64,000 nt of DNA from Ensifer sp. BR816 (GTDB lineage Bacteria; Pseudomonadota; Alphaproteobacteria; Rhizobiales; Rhizobiaceae), in NCBI RefSeq assembly GCF_000378985.1, contig NZ_KB905370.1, forward strand, positions 1,907,830-1,971,829, given 5' to 3'. A model generated the notes under the pieces. The model was given only the letters and a program-made list of their open reading frames with translations, searched no databases and was not told the DNA's origin. Below, in pieces: positions 1 to 9,555 of the stretch (its first letter is position 1; each line of letters opens with the position of its first letter). A program made the position numbers and the translations under genes.

Positions 1-1
1 C

Positions 2-1036
2 CGCTTCACCCAGGAACTCAACAAACGTGGACTGATCGGCCCCGGCGTCAATGTGCCGGCACCCGACATCGGCACAGGCGAGCGCGAAATGGCCTGGATG
101 ATGGACGAGTTTCGCCGCGCCAACCCGACCGACGTCATCAATGCGCGCGGCTGCGTCACCGGCAAGCCGTTGTCGAAGGGTGGCATTGCCGGCCGCACCG
201 AAGCCACCGGCCGCGGCGTGCAGTTTGCCATCCAGAGCTATCTCCGCGATCCGCGCACTGCCGGCTTGAACGGCAAGCGCGACTTGAAGGGTGCTGCAGT
301 TATCGTCCAGGGATTTGGCAATGTCGGCTACCACGCGGCAAAGTTCGTCTCCGAAGAAGACGGTGCCCGGGTGACGATCGTTGCTGAACGCGACGGCTAT
401 GTCACTAACGCCGATGGGATTGCGGTCGAGGCACTGAAGCAGCATCAGATCAAGACCGGCAGCATCCTGGGCTTCGAGGGCGCCACCTCGTTTCCCGGCG
501 ACATGAGCGGCATCGAGCAGCCTTGCGACGTGCTCATTCCGGCGGCGATGGAAAATGCCATCCATGCCGGCAATGCGGTGCGCATAAAGGCGCATCTCGT
601 GGTCGAAGCCGCCAACGGCCCGGTGACCTTCGATGCCGACAAGGTGCTGCGCACCCGTGGCGTCACCATCCTTCCCGATCTCTACGTCAATGCCGGCGGC
701 GTGGTCGTCAGTTATTTCGAGTGGGTGAAGAACCTGACGCATATCCCCTTTGGCCTGATGGAACGGCGCCGGCGCGAACGGCGCAACCAGACGATTGCCA
801 CGACGCTAGAGCGCATGACCGGCAAGGAATTCCCCGCCGATATACGCGACGAGTTCCTGGAAGGCGGCGCTGAAATCGATCTTGTTCGTTCCGGACTGGA
901 AGACGTCATGCGCAGCACCTGGATACGCATCGCCGACCTGATCGAACAGCAACCGGAACTCAGTGATTACCGAACCGCCGCTTATGTCGCGTCGATCCGG
1001 CAGATTGCAGATGCCTATGAAGCGATCGGGATCTAA
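2..1036 (+). CDS. Glu/Leu/Phe/Val dehydrogenase (glutamate dehydrogenase), 3' part
   Basis: The reading frame is open from the left edge, so the N-terminus lies outside the window. The family catalyses oxidative deamination of glutamate to 2-oxoglutarate with NAD(P). Visible features are the end of the catalytic domain (GVNVPAPDIGTGEREM and the TGKPLSKGG stretch) and a Rossmann domain opening with the dinucleotide-binding motif GFGNVG. The conserved VEAANGPVT and LPDLYVNAGGVVVSYFEW stretches follow. The C-terminal helices end in YRTAAYVASIRQI, typical of the full-length family (about 420-440 aa). A hairpin terminator follows the stop codon by about 50 bases. Glutamate rather than leucine or phenylalanine specificity is inferred from overall similarity and was not tested by residue analysis. 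Confidence 0.93.
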   Translation, partial: RFTQELNKRGLIGPGVNVPAPDIGTGEREMAWMMDEFRRANPTDVINARGCVTGKPLSKGGIAGRTEATGRGVQFAIQSYLRDPRTAGLNGKRDLKGAAVIVQGFGNVGYHAAKFVSEEDGARVTIVAERDGYVTNADGIAVEALKQHQIKTGSILGFEGATSFPGDMSGIEQPCDVLIPAAMENAIHAGNAVRIKAHLVVEAANGPVTFDADKVLRTRGVTILPDLYVNAGGVVVSYFEWVKNLTHIPFGLMERRRRERRNQTIATTLERMTGKEFPADIRDEFLEGGAEIDLVRSGLEDVMRSTWIRIADLIEQQPELSDYRTAAYVASIRQIADAYEAIGI

Positions 1037-1084
1037 ACGGAGAAAATCTCCGACGCTTTCCCCCGCCTCCTCCCGAGGCGCCTT

Positions 1085-1120
1085 GGCTGCCGTCGAACAG
1101 GTCCCGACGGCAGCCGCTTT
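1085..1120 (+). terminator. Hairpin terminator after the dehydrogenase gene (repeated element)
   Basis: A perfect 11-bp stem (GGCTGCCGTCG at 1085-1095, CGACGGCAGCC at 1105-1115) with a 9-base loop is followed by GCTTTCTCT. It lies between the dehydrogenase stop and the next gene. An almost identical element, with flanking similarity, is found at 27489-27528. Confidence 0.8.
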
Positions 1121-1207
1121 CTCTGAGTATTCCAAAGGTTGGCTTTGGCAATGTCAAACCGCGACGAGGCTGTCGATCCTGAGGAAGAAAAATTGTGAGG
1201 AGGACAA

Positions 1208-2095
1208 ATGGACCTACGTCATCTGCGATATGTGGTTGCAGCCGCCCGCAACGGAAGCTTCAGCGCTGCTGGCCACGAACTGAATGTGCGCCAGCCGATC
1301 ATCAGCAAGCGCATCCGCGAGCTTGAGGACGAACTCGGCGTTTTCCTCTTCGACCGGGCGACATCGGGGGCACGGCTGACGCCCACTGGCGAAGAGTTCG
1401 TCGTCGGCGCCCGGCGCATCATCGACGCATTTCAGCGGCTCTCCGAGCGGGCGAGGGCAAGTGGCGCCGGCAACACCGGACGCCTTGTGATCGGCTTCTA
1501 CAGATCAATGTCATCTGGTTGCTTCCGCATGGCCTTGAAGACGTTCCGGAGCAAGTTTCCAGGCGCGGACATCGAGCTGATGGAGGCCTCCTATATCGAG
1601 CTCAAGGCCGGCGTGATGTCGGGGACCATCGATCTCGCCATCGTCCTCGGCGAAACGGGCCGGACTGAGCTTCTGGACTCCATGCCGCTGTGGTCCGCGC
1701 AAATGATGGTGGCCCTGCCGGAAGACCACGCGTTGGCCGAAAAGGCGACGGTCTATTGGTCGGAGCTGAAGGGTGAGCGGTTTCTACTGCCTCACGATGA
1801 TCCGGGTCCCGACATCCGCAACATCGTTCTTCGTCATCTTGCAGCACCTTCCGATCATCCGGAGATCATCACGCGGCAGCTGAGCCGCGAAAGCATTCTG
1901 GGCGAGGTTGCGAGCGGGCAGGGGATCAGCCTGCAGTGCGAGGGCGTACAGCTAACGCCTGGGCAGGGCGTCGTGCTCCGACCCGTGCATGATGGCAATG
2001 GCGGCATCCGGCTCGGCTACATCGCCTGCTGGCGGCCGGACAATTCCAATCCAGTTCTCAAGAACTTCTTCGAGACCTTCCGCTGCGTCGTTTGA
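1208..2095 (+). CDS. LysR-family transcriptional regulator
   Basis: This is a 295-aa protein with the LysR layout. The N-terminal winged helix-turn-helix begins DLRHLRYVVAAARNGSFSAA and continues with the recognition-helix region (LNVRQPIISKRIRELEDELG). A C-terminal effector-binding domain starts near residue 90 (GRLVIGFYRSM). The ATG is preceded by GAGGAGG at good spacing. It stands between the dehydrogenase terminator and the trb operon, both on the same strand. LysR genes often accompany trb clusters of integrative elements, so it may control conjugation, but the target cannot be read from the sequence. The effector is unknown. Confidence 0.92.
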   Translation: MDLRHLRYVVAAARNGSFSAAGHELNVRQPIISKRIRELEDELGVFLFDRATSGARLTPTGEEFVVGARRIIDAFQRLSERARASGAGNTGRLVIGFYRSMSSGCFRMALKTFRSKFPGADIELMEASYIELKAGVMSGTIDLAIVLGETGRTELLDSMPLWSAQMMVALPEDHALAEKATVYWSELKGERFLLPHDDPGPDIRNIVLRHLAAPSDHPEIITRQLSRESILGEVASGQGISLQCEGVQLTPGQGVVLRPVHDGNGGIRLGYIACWRPDNSNPVLKNFFETFRCVV

Positions 2096-2274
2096 GTCGC
2101 CAGTTGCCACGCGTCAGCCGGCGAACGCGCCTACGACAGCGCAAGTATTTTTACGAGTAGCTACGCCCGGCTACTACGCCCAGGATTCCCTTGTTGCTGC
2201 GCGCATATTTCTGCCTTTCTTGATTGTCCCCGTCGCGATCCGCCCCTTGGCCGATCGCCGGAAGCGGGGACACC
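2096..2274 (+). promoter_or_regulatory. Leader region of the trb operon with a small inverted repeat
   Basis: No gene is seen in this 179-base gap between the LysR stop and the trbB start. It holds an inverted repeat AGTAGC (2156-2161) / GCTACT (2170-2175) with an 8-base spacer, and a near-direct repetition of CTACGCC around it. It is the most likely place for the trb promoter and for a regulator site. No clear -35/-10 pair was recognised. Confidence 0.35.
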
Positions 2275-3282
2275 ATGCCGGGACAGCACCACCAGAACCA
2301 GGAAGCGATGTCGCGTGGCGCGCGCATGTTGCGCACAGCGCTCGGGCCCGCCATAGCACGCCATCTCGAAGACCCCGCGGTCGTCGAGGTCTTGCTCAAT
2401 CCGGACGGCCGGCTGTGGGTCGACAGACTGAGGGAAGGGCTCACCGACACCGGCGAGAGGCTGCTTGCGGCCGATGGCGAGCGCATCGTCCGTCTCGTCG
2501 CTCACCATGTCGGCGCTGAAGTGCATCCCGGAAGCCCACGTGTATCGGCCGAGCTTCCGGAAACCGGTGAGCGCTTCGAAGGGCTGCTCCCGCCGGTGGT
2601 CGCTGCCGCCACTTTTGCCATTCGCAAGCCCGCCGTCGCCGTCTTCACGCTCGCCGACTATGTCGCCGCCGGCATCATGACAGAGGCGCAGGCCGATGTG
2701 CTGCGCCTCGCAGTCGAACGACGGAAGAACATTCTCGTCGCCGGCGGCACATCGACCGGCAAGACGACGCTCACTAATGCGCTGCTGGCCGAAGTCGCCA
2801 AGTCTTCCGATCGGGTGGTGCTGATCGAGGATACGCGCGAACTGCAATGCGCCTCCCCCAATCTCGTCGCGCTCCGCACCAAGGACGGCGTCGCCTCTCT
2901 ATCCGATCTGGTCAAATCGTCCCTGCGCCTCAGACCCGACCGCATCCCTATCGGTGAGGTGCGTGGCGCCGAAGCGCTCGATCTTCTCAAGGCCTGGGGC
3001 ACCGGCCATCCGGGCGGCATCGGCACCATTCACGCCAATACAGCGATCGGCGCACTCCGGCGCCTGGAGCAACTGGTGCAGGAAGCGGTGATCACGGTGC
3101 CGCGGGCGATGATCGCCGACACCATCGACCTGATCGCCGTGCTCTCCGGCCGCGGCGTTGCCCGCCGGCTTGCCGAGATCGCGCTTGTCGAAGGGCTCGA
3201 TCCGGTGACCGGCGACTACCGCACCCTCAACGCTCACCTTGCTCCCGACCGCCAACCGCTCCCGAAAGGAGAAGACACATGA
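2275..3282 (+). CDS. trbB: TrbB, conjugative transfer VirB11-type ATPase
   Basis: Hexameric traffic ATPase that powers pilus assembly and substrate transfer at the cytoplasmic face of the type IV secretion system. From the ATG at 2275 it is 335 aa; the upstream TTG at 2224 was rejected because the family begins close to [15 protein letters not shown]. Visible are the VIRB11-type N-terminal domain, Walker A (GGTSTGKTT near residue 157), the Asp-box region with LIEDTREL, and the [22 protein letters not shown] stretch. The last includes the conserved His-box sequence TGHPGG. It is the first gene of the trb operon and overlaps trbC by four bases. The length is normal for the family. Confidence 0.96.
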   Translation: MPGQHHQNQEAMSRGARMLRTALGPAIARHLEDPAVVEVLLNPDGRLWVDRLREGLTDTGERLLAADGERIVRLVAHHVGAEVHPGSPRVSAELPETGERFEGLLPPVVAAATFAIRKPAVAVFTLADYVAAGIMTEAQADVLRLAVERRKNILVAGGTSTGKTTLTNALLAEVAKSSDRVVLIEDTRELQCASPNLVALRTKDGVASLSDLVKSSLRLRPDRIPIGEVRGAEALDLLKAWGTGHPGGIGTIHANTAIGALRRLEQLVQEAVITVPRAMIADTIDLIAVLSGRGVARRLAEIALVEGLDPVTGDYRTLNAHLAPDRQPLPKGEDT

Positions 3283-3623
3283 CCTTGCCCGCAGTTTCCC
3301 TCGTCAATAGAGCCCGCCGCGGTCTCGTTTGGGCGACCACGCTGGCCTCTATCTCGCTGATGTCCGCGCTGCCCGCGCACGCTTCCGGTTCGTCCATGCC
3401 TTGGGAGGAACCGCTCGAAAAAATCCTCGAAAGCATCGAGGGACCGGTCGCCAAGATCGTCGCGGTGATCATCATCATCGCCACCGGCCTCGCGCTCGCT
3501 TTCGGCGATACGTCGGGCGGCTTCCGCCGATTGATCCAGATCGTCTTCGGTCTGTCGATCGCCTTTGCCGCGTCAAGCTTCTTCCTTTCCTTCTTCTCCT
3601 TCGGTGGCGGGGCGCTGGTCTGA
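3279..3623 (+). CDS. trbC: TrbC, conjugal pilin precursor (VirB2 family)
   Basis: A 114-aa precursor of the main pilus subunit. A signal segment (residues 15-36, with the likely cleavage site after AHA) is followed by two hydrophobic helices, IVAVIIIIATGLALAF and the stretch around LSIAFAASSFFLSFF, separated by a short basic loop (GGFRRL). This is the TrbC/VirB2 layout. It overlaps trbB (ATGA-type) and its stop overlaps the start of trbD. In the family the mature pilin is cyclised or otherwise processed by a TraF-like peptidase; no such gene lies in the window. Confidence 0.92.
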   Translation: MTLPAVSLVNRARRGLVWATTLASISLMSALPAHASGSSMPWEEPLEKILESIEGPVAKIVAVIIIIATGLALAFGDTSGGFRRLIQIVFGLSIAFAASSFFLSFFSFGGGALV

Positions 3624-3904
3624 TGGCGGCCTTCGCAAACGAACATGACGAGATCCGCGGCTACTACGCGCCGGTCCGCCGGGCGCTGACCGAGCAGATC
3701 CTGCTCGGCGGTGCGCCTCGGGCGGTCGCCATCGTCAACGGCACGCTCGCCGGCGCCGTCGGCCTCGGGCTTCGCCTCTGGCTTGCCGGTCTGGCAATCT
3801 GGGCAATCGGCCATTTCGCGGCGGTCTGGGCGGCGCGGCGCGATGCGCAGTTCGTCGACGTCGGCCGCCGGCACCTGCGCTATCCCGCGCATCTTGGCGT
3901 GTGA
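3623..3904 (+). CDS. trbD: TrbD, conjugal transfer inner-membrane protein (VirB3 family)
   Basis: A 93-aa protein starting at the ATG that shares one base with the trbC stop. The VirB3 pattern is clear: an N-terminal amphipathic part with YAPVRRALTEQILLGGAPR, then one or two membrane segments (AVAIVNGTLAGAVGLGL and LAGLAIWAIGHFAAVW), then a short basic tail. In the family it works together with the TrbE/VirB4 ATPase at the inner membrane. Its order between trbC and trbE supports the call. Confidence 0.93.
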   Translation: MAAFANEHDEIRGYYAPVRRALTEQILLGGAPRAVAIVNGTLAGAVGLGLRLWLAGLAIWAIGHFAAVWAARRDAQFVDVGRRHLRYPAHLGV

Positions 3905-3914
3905 GGTGCGGCTG

Positions 3915-6419
3915 ATGTTGAACCTTGCAGAATACCGGAAGAAGAATGCCGGCCTCGCCGATTTCCTGCCCTGGGCGGCGCTCATCGCCCCCGGTGTCGT
4001 CCTCAACAAGGACGGCTCGTTTCAACGGACGGCGCGGTTTCGCGGACCCGACCTCGATAGTGCCACGCCCGCCGAACTGGTGGCGACGACCGCACGCCTC
4101 AACAACGCGCTTCGCCGTCTCGGCTCCGGTTGGGCCGTCTTCGTCGAGGCGCAGCGCAATCCGGCCAACGACTATCCCGAGAGCTTGTTTGCCGACACCG
4201 CCTCCGCCCTGGTCGATGTCGAACGGCGTGAACAGTTCGAAGAAAGCGGGCTTCTGTTCGAGAGCAGCTACTACCTCACCTTCGTCTGGCTGCCGCCGGC
4301 CGAAGAAGCCTCGCGCATGGAGGCCTGGCTCTATGAGGGCCGCGATCGCGCCGGTGTCGATCCGTGGGAGCTGTTGAAGGGTTTTGTCGACCGCACCGCA
4401 CGGGTGCTGCACCTCTTCGAAGGCTTCGTGCCGGAAGCCGGCTGGCTCGACGACGAGGAAACGCTGACCTATCTGCATTCGACCGTTTCGGTCTCCCGCC
4501 ACCGCGTGCGGGTCCCCGAAACGCCGATGTATCTCGATGCGCTGCTCGCCGACCAGCCGCTTGCAGGCGGGCTGGAGCCGCGGCTCGGCGACGTTCATCT
4601 GCGAACGATGACGGTGATCGGATTTCCGACCATCACCTTTCCCGGCATTCTCGATGATCTCAACCGGCTCGACTTCTCGTATCGCTGGTCGACACGCGCG
4701 ATCATGCTCGACAAAACCGACGCAACGCGCCTGGTCACCAAGATCCGGCGGCAGTGGTTCGCCAAGCGCAAATCGATCGCGGCCATTCTGAAAGAGGTGC
4801 TCACCAACGAACAATCGGTGCTGGTCGATTCCGACGCGGCCAACAAGGCGAACGAGGCCGATGCGGCCCTGCAGGACCTTGGTTCCGACCAGATCAGCGA
4901 AGCCTATGTCACCGCCACCGTCACCGTCTGGGATGCCGATCCGCGCATCGCCGAGGAAAAGCTGCGGCTGGTCGAAAAGATCATCCAGGCCCACGACTTC
5001 ACCTGCATTGCGGAAACCGTCAACGCGATCGAGGCCTGGCTCGGCGGCCTTCCCGGCCATGTCTACGCCAATGTCCGCCAGCCGCCGATCTCGACGCTCA
5101 ACCTCGCCCACATGATCCCGCTCTCGGCGGTCTGGGCAGGTCCCGAGCGGGACGAGCATCTCGATGCGCCGCCGCTCTTCTATGCGAGGACCGAAGGCGC
5201 GACGCCCTTCCGCTTCTCGCTGCATGTCGGTGATGTCGGCCACACGATGGTGGTCGGTCCAACCGGCGCCGGCAAGTCGGTGCTGCTCGCACTGATGGCG
5301 CTGCAGTTTCGGCGCTATGAGCTGAGCCAAGTTTTCGCCTTCGACTTCGGCGGTTCGATCCGCGCGGCGACGCTCGCCATGGGCGGCGACTGGCAGGATC
5401 TCGGCGGTTCGATCTCCGATGCCACATCGTTTCTGAGCATGGTGGCGCTACAGCCGCTCGCCGGCATCCACGACACGCCGGAGCGGGCCTGGGTGGCCGA
5501 CTGGCTGGTCGACATTCTCGTCAGCGAAGGTGTGCCGATCACGCCTGATGTCAAGGAGCATCTCTGGACGGCATTGACGTCGCTTGCCTCCGCACCAGTC
5601 GCGGAGCGCACGGTCACCGGCCTCACCGTGCTGCTGCAGTCGACGGCCCTCAAGCAGGCACTCCGGCCCTATTGCATCGGCGGACCCTATGGCCGCCTGC
5701 TCGATGCGGAGATGGAATGGCTTGGCAATGCTTCCGTCCAGGTCTTCGAAACCGAAGGGCTGATCGGCACGGGGGCGGCATCGGCCGTGCTCGCCTATCT
5801 CTTCCATCGCATCGAGGCGCGCTTCGACGGTCGCCCGTCGCTGCTCATCATCGACGAGGGCTGGCGGGCGCTCGACGATGGCGGCTTTGCCCAGAAGATC
5901 AAGGAATGGCTGAAGACGCTGCGCAAGAAGAATGTCAGCGTCGTCTTTTCCTCCCAGTCGCTTGCCGACATCGAAGCCTCGCCGATCGCGCCGGTGCTGG
6001 TCGAAAGCTGCCCGACACGCATCTTCCTCGCCAACGAGCGGGCCGTCGAACCGCAGATCACCAGCGTCTACCGCCAGTTCGGTCTCAACGACCGGCAGAT
6101 CGAAATCGTCGCCCGCGCCACGCCGAAGCGCGACTATTACTGCCAGTCCCGGCGCGGCAACCGGCTCTTCGAGCTCGGGTTAGGCGACGTGGCGCTGGCG
6201 CTTTGCGCCGCCTCCGACAAGGCCGCGCATACGGCGATGAACGATCTGGTCGAAGACGGCGAACGGCCCCGTTTCCTCGAAGTCTGGCTTGCTGCGCGCG
6301 GTCTCTCCTGGGCCGCAGATCTCGTGCCGGTCCTCACCAATATTGCCGCCCCCGCTGAAACCGGTGGCGGCGACCAAATTCCAATCCCCCCATCCCCTGA
6401 AGAGGAAACCATTCGATGA
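3915..6419 (+). CDS. trbE: TrbE, conjugal transfer ATPase (VirB4 family)
   Basis: Large ATPase that energises pilus biogenesis. From the ATG at 3915 it is 834 aa, the usual TrbE length; the open frame extends upstream to 3711 but that part overlaps trbD and does not resemble the family. The N-terminal VirB4/CagE domain is followed by Walker A (GPTGAGKS, about residue 447) and Walker B (SLLIIDEGW, about 643). Next comes the conserved KEWLKTLRKKN...SQSLADI stretch, sensing the third phosphate in relatives. It overlaps trbJ by four bases. Confidence 0.96.
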   Translation: MLNLAEYRKKNAGLADFLPWAALIAPGVVLNKDGSFQRTARFRGPDLDSATPAELVATTARLNNALRRLGSGWAVFVEAQRNPANDYPESLFADTASALVDVERREQFEESGLLFESSYYLTFVWLPPAEEASRMEAWLYEGRDRAGVDPWELLKGFVDRTARVLHLFEGFVPEAGWLDDEETLTYLHSTVSVSRHRVRVPETPMYLDALLADQPLAGGLEPRLGDVHLRTMTVIGFPTITFPGILDDLNRLDFSYRWSTRAIMLDKTDATRLVTKIRRQWFAKRKSIAAILKEVLTNEQSVLVDSDAANKANEADAALQDLGSDQISEAYVTATVTVWDADPRIAEEKLRLVEKIIQAHDFTCIAETVNAIEAWLGGLPGHVYANVRQPPISTLNLAHMIPLSAVWAGPERDEHLDAPPLFYARTEGATPFRFSLHVGDVGHTMVVGPTGAGKSVLLALMALQFRRYELSQVFAFDFGGSIRAATLAMGGDWQDLGGSISDATSFLSMVALQPLAGIHDTPERAWVADWLVDILVSEGVPITPDVKEHLWTALTSLASAPVAERTVTGLTVLLQSTALKQALRPYCIGGPYGRLLDAEMEWLGNASVQVFETEGLIGTGAASAVLAYLFHRIEARFDGRPSLLIIDEGWRALDDGGFAQKIKEWLKTLRKKNVSVVFSSQSLADIEASPIAPVLVESCPTRIFLANERAVEPQITSVYRQFGLNDRQIEIVARATPKRDYYCQSRRGNRLFELGLGDVALALCAASDKAAHTAMNDLVEDGERPRFLEVWLAARGLSWAADLVPVLTNIAAPAETGGGDQIPIPPSPEEETIR

Positions 6420-7186
6420 CCCGTTTCATTTTCCGCACCGGCCATGCCCGCCGTGCCTTCGCCATTGCGCTTGGCGCCACCATGCTGGTGCCGATCGTTG
6501 CCGTCACGGTTCTGCCAAGGCCGGCCCATGCGCTGATCGTCTTCGATCCGAAGAACTATACCGAGAACCTGTTGTCGGCCGCCCGCGCCCTGGAGCAGAT
6601 CAACAACCAGATCACCTCGCTGCAGAACGAAGCGCAGATGCTGATCAACCAGGCGCGCAATCTCACCAGCCTGCCGACGTCGATGCTTTCTGAGATCGAG
6701 GGCAATTTCTCCGAAATGAAGAGCCTGCTCGATCAGGCCGAACAGCTTGCTTACAACGTCCAAAACATCGATCAGCAGTTCAGCACCACCTACGAGACGT
6801 TCGCCACCGGTAAGAACAACGACCAGCTCGTGACGGCGGCGCGCGAGCGCTGGCAGCAGTCGGTCTCGGCCTTCGAGGACTCGCTGAAGACGGGCGCCGT
6901 CGCCGTCAATGGTATCGAGAGCACCCAGGCCCAGACCTCTACACTGGTCACCGCCAGCCAGTCGGCCCTCGGCGTGCTGCAGGCCGCCCAGGCCGGCAAC
7001 CAGCTGCTCGCGGTCCAGGCGAAGCAGATGTCCGATCTCACCGCCATGCTGGCCGCGCAGGGCAGGGCGGAAGCGCTCGAGAAGGCCAGAGAAGCTGCGG
7101 CCCAGGAGCAGGCGCGCGAACAGTTCGGCCGCTTCATGACCGGCTCCGCCTATAGCCCGTCCAGCGTCCAGATGTTCCATCAGTAG
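6416..7186 (+). CDS. trbJ: TrbJ, conjugal transfer protein (VirB5-like, periplasmic)
   Basis: A 256-aa secreted protein with a signal peptide (RRAFAIALGATMLVPIVAV, probable cleavage after AHA near residue 40). The mature part is largely helical, with repeated heptad-like segments such as LEQINNQITSLQNEAQMLINQARNL. That is typical of TrbJ/VirB5 proteins, which decorate the pilus tip. The position between trbE and trbL is canonical. The Gln- and Ala-rich helical C-terminus ends in SSVQMFHQ. Confidence 0.93.
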   Translation: MTRFIFRTGHARRAFAIALGATMLVPIVAVTVLPRPAHALIVFDPKNYTENLLSAARALEQINNQITSLQNEAQMLINQARNLTSLPTSMLSEIEGNFSEMKSLLDQAEQLAYNVQNIDQQFSTTYETFATGKNNDQLVTAARERWQQSVSAFEDSLKTGAVAVNGIESTQAQTSTLVTASQSALGVLQAAQAGNQLLAVQAKQMSDLTAMLAAQGRAEALEKAREAAAQEQAREQFGRFMTGSAYSPSSVQMFHQ

Positions 7187-7199
7187 TGAGCTTTTGACC

Positions 7200-7517
7200 A
7201 TGGACCTCAAGATCGCCGCCCGGGTGACCGCTGTCATCGCCATTGGAGCAGGACTGACCGCGACGCTCATGGCATTCAGCCAGCGACAGGGACCGGAAGA
7301 GACCCCCGTCTTCCGGTCGCTGGATCCGGGCGGCGAGCCCGAGATCGACGGGACGCGGCAGGAGCTGCTGCGCTGCCGTGATCTCGGACCCGAAGCGCTC
7401 AAGGACAAAGCCTGCCTCAAAGCCTGGATGGAAAGCCGCCGCCGCTTCCTCAAACCCTCAGACACCGTCCGGCCCACGGCGCCGGCATCAAGCGCCGGTG
7501 GGACGGTGAAGCCATGA
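7200..7517 (+). CDS. trbK: TrbK-alt type small protein, putative entry exclusion factor
   Basis: A 105-aa protein. The ATG at 7200 is preferred over a TTG two codons upstream. One N-terminal membrane segment (VTAVIAIGAGLTATLMAF) is followed by a soluble part with two Cys (LLRCRDLGPEALKDKACLKAW) and a Pro/Ala/Ser-rich tail. This is the layout of the short TrbK-alt proteins encoded between trbJ and trbL in integrative elements. They are thought to reduce entry of a second copy of the element. The assignment rests mainly on position and the Cys-x(13)-Cys module. Confidence 0.75.
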   Translation: MDLKIAARVTAVIAIGAGLTATLMAFSQRQGPEETPVFRSLDPGGEPEIDGTRQELLRCRDLGPEALKDKACLKAWMESRRRFLKPSDTVRPTAPASSAGGTVKP

Positions 7518-8869
7518 ACAATGTCGGGATTATCGATCGCTTCCTGGAGACCTTCACCTCCTATATCGATTCCGGCTTCGGCCTGCTCGGCAGCGAAGTC
7601 GCGTTCCTGTCCTCGACGCTGATCGCCATCGACATCGTGCTCGCCGGTCTCTTCTGGGCCTGGGGCGCCGACGAGGACGTCATCCAGCGGCTCGTTCGCA
7701 AGACCCTCTATATCGGCTTCTTCGCCTTCATCGTCGGCAACTTCAACAATCTCGCCCGCATCGTGTTCGAGAGCTTCTCCGGCCTCGGCCTGAAGGCGGC
7801 CGGCGCCTCGCTCTCCAGCACCGAGCTGCTGCAGCCCGGCCGTGTCGCCCAGGTCGGGATCGATGCCGGCAATCCCATCCTGCAGGCAGCCGGCGACCTG
7901 ATGGGCTATGTCAGCTTCTTCGAGAATTTCGTGCAGATCTTCGTGCTCCTGACCGCCTGGGTCATCGTGCTCGTCGCCTTCTTCATTCTCGCGGTGCAGA
8001 TCTTCGTCACGCTGATCGAGTTCAAGCTCACCACGCTTGCCGGCTTCGTGCTGATCCCCTTTGCCTTCTTCAACAAGACCGCCTTCCTCGCCGAAAAGGT
8101 GCTCGGCAACATCGTCGCCTCCGGCGTCAAGATTCTCGTTCTTGCCATGATCGTCGGCATCGGCTCGCGTCTCTTCAGTGAATTCACCGCCGGCTTTTCT
8201 GACCAGCCGACGATCTCCGAGGCCTTGTCGCTGGTGCTCGGCGCATTGGCGCTGATGGGCTTGTCAATCTTCGGACCGGGGATTGCCACCGGCCTCGTCT
8301 CCGGCGCGCCGCAGCTTGGCGCGGGGGCAGCGGTCGGAACCGGTCTCGCGGCCGCGGGTCTCGGTGCCGCCGGCTATGTCGGCGCCCGTGCCGGTATCGG
8401 TGCTGCGGCCGGCGCCGTCGGTGGCGCGATGCGGGGAGGAGCCGCCGTTGCCGGCGGCGCCAGCACCGCCTACAGCCTCGCCAGCGCCTCTTCCGATGCG
8501 GGCGGCGCCGGACGCGCCGCGGCCGGTTTCGCTGGTATGGCCAAGGCCGGCGCCGGCTTCGTGATGAGCAAGGCGAAGGAAGCCGCCGGCCGGTCCGGAG
8601 ACACTTTGCGGTCGAGCTATGGGGCAGGGCAGTCGGCTGCCTGGAAAGCCACGGGCGGCGGCAACGACGTTGGCGCGGGCGCTACCGGTGTTGCCGGCGA
8701 TAGCGCAGGCGGAGCCTCGCAAACTTCCTCGCCGCCGGCTTGGGCCGAGCGCATGCAGCGCAAACAGGCCTTCCACCATGGCGTCAGCACCGCCGCCCAT
8801 TCCGTCCGCTCCGGCGATCACGGCGGCGGCTCCATGTCCGTTTCCCTCAATCAGGATGATCACCGATGA
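7514..8869 (+). CDS. trbL: TrbL, conjugal transfer membrane channel protein (VirB6 family)
   Basis: Polytopic inner-membrane protein of 451 aa. Residues 1-280 hold at least six hydrophobic segments, for example LSSTLIAIDIVLAGLFWAW and VLLTAWVIVLVAFFILAV. The rest is a low-complexity Gly/Ala-rich region (about 280-400) and a hydrophilic tail. This two-part build, membrane core plus Gly/Ala tail, is the rule for TrbL. In the family it forms part of the inner-membrane passage for DNA. It overlaps both neighbours by four bases, so it is translationally coupled. Confidence 0.95.
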   Translation: MNNVGIIDRFLETFTSYIDSGFGLLGSEVAFLSSTLIAIDIVLAGLFWAWGADEDVIQRLVRKTLYIGFFAFIVGNFNNLARIVFESFSGLGLKAAGASLSSTELLQPGRVAQVGIDAGNPILQAAGDLMGYVSFFENFVQIFVLLTAWVIVLVAFFILAVQIFVTLIEFKLTTLAGFVLIPFAFFNKTAFLAEKVLGNIVASGVKILVLAMIVGIGSRLFSEFTAGFSDQPTISEALSLVLGALALMGLSIFGPGIATGLVSGAPQLGAGAAVGTGLAAAGLGAAGYVGARAGIGAAAGAVGGAMRGGAAVAGGASTAYSLASASSDAGGAGRAAAGFAGMAKAGAGFVMSKAKEAAGRSGDTLRSSYGAGQSAAWKATGGGNDVGAGATGVAGDSAGGASQTSSPPAWAERMQRKQAFHHGVSTAAHSVRSGDHGGGSMSVSLNQDDHR

Positions 8870-9555
8870 ATCCGTTCAAACGCGCCTCCGTGCGCTATGC
8901 CCGAGCGCCAGAGCCCGAAACACCCTACAGACGCGCCGCGCAGGCCTGGGACGAGCGCATCGGCTCCGCCCGCGTCCAGGCGCGAAACTGGCGGCTGATG
9001 GCCTTCGGCTCGTTACTGCTCGCCGGCGGCTTTGCCGCCGCGCTCATCTGGCAATCGACACGCGGGACCGTCGTCCCGTGGGTGGTGCAGATCGACAGGA
9101 TCGGCGAAGCGCAGGCGGTGGCGCCGGCCGTCGCCGACTACCGGCCGACCGATCCGCAGATCGCCTGGCACCTGGCCCGCTTCATCGAAAACGTCCGCTC
9201 GATCCCGGCTGATGCGGTGATCGTCCGGCAGAACTGGCTCAGCGCCTACGAGTTCACCACCGATCGCGGTGCCGTCGCGCTCAACGACTACGCCCGCGCC
9301 AACGACCCCTTCTCCAAGGTCGGCAAGGCGCAGGTCGCCGTCGATGTCTCCTCCGTCATCCGCGCCTCGCCCGAGAGTTTTCGTGTCGCCTGGGCCGAGC
9401 GCCGCTACGAAAACGGGCAACTGTCCACCACCGAGCGCTGGACCGCCATCCTCACTGTCGTGATCGAACAGCCGCGCACGGCCGACAAGCTGCGCGCCAA
9501 TCCGCTCGGTGTCTACGTCAATGCTATCAACTGGTCGAAGGAGCTTTCGCAATGA
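8866..9555 (+). CDS. trbF: TrbF, conjugal transfer protein (VirB8 family)
   Basis: A 229-aa bitopic protein. A short cytoplasmic part (PETPYRRAAQAWDERIGSAR) is followed by one membrane helix (LMAFGSLLLAGGFAAALIW) and a periplasmic VirB8-like domain. That domain contains WVVQIDRIGEA and the conserved VRVAWAERRYE-like segment (here FRVAWAERRYENGQL). It acts as an assembly hub of the inner-membrane complex. The length and the neighbours are as expected. Confidence 0.95.
   Translation: MNPFKRASVRYARAPEPETPYRRAAQAWDERIGSARVQARNWRLMAFGSLLLAGGFAAALIWQSTRGTVVPWVVQIDRIGEAQAVAPAVADYRPTDPQIAWHLARFIENVRSIPADAVIVRQNWLSAYEFTTDRGAVALNDYARANDPFSKVGKAQVAVDVSSVIRASPESFRVAWAERRYENGQLSTTERWTAILTVVIEQPRTADKLRANPLGVYVNAINWSKELSQ

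Noticed and set aside
3735..5330. 531-codon open frame on the minus strand opposite trbE
   Set aside because: It is antisense to a fully recognisable TrbE, has the biased composition of a shadow frame, and no recognised motif.
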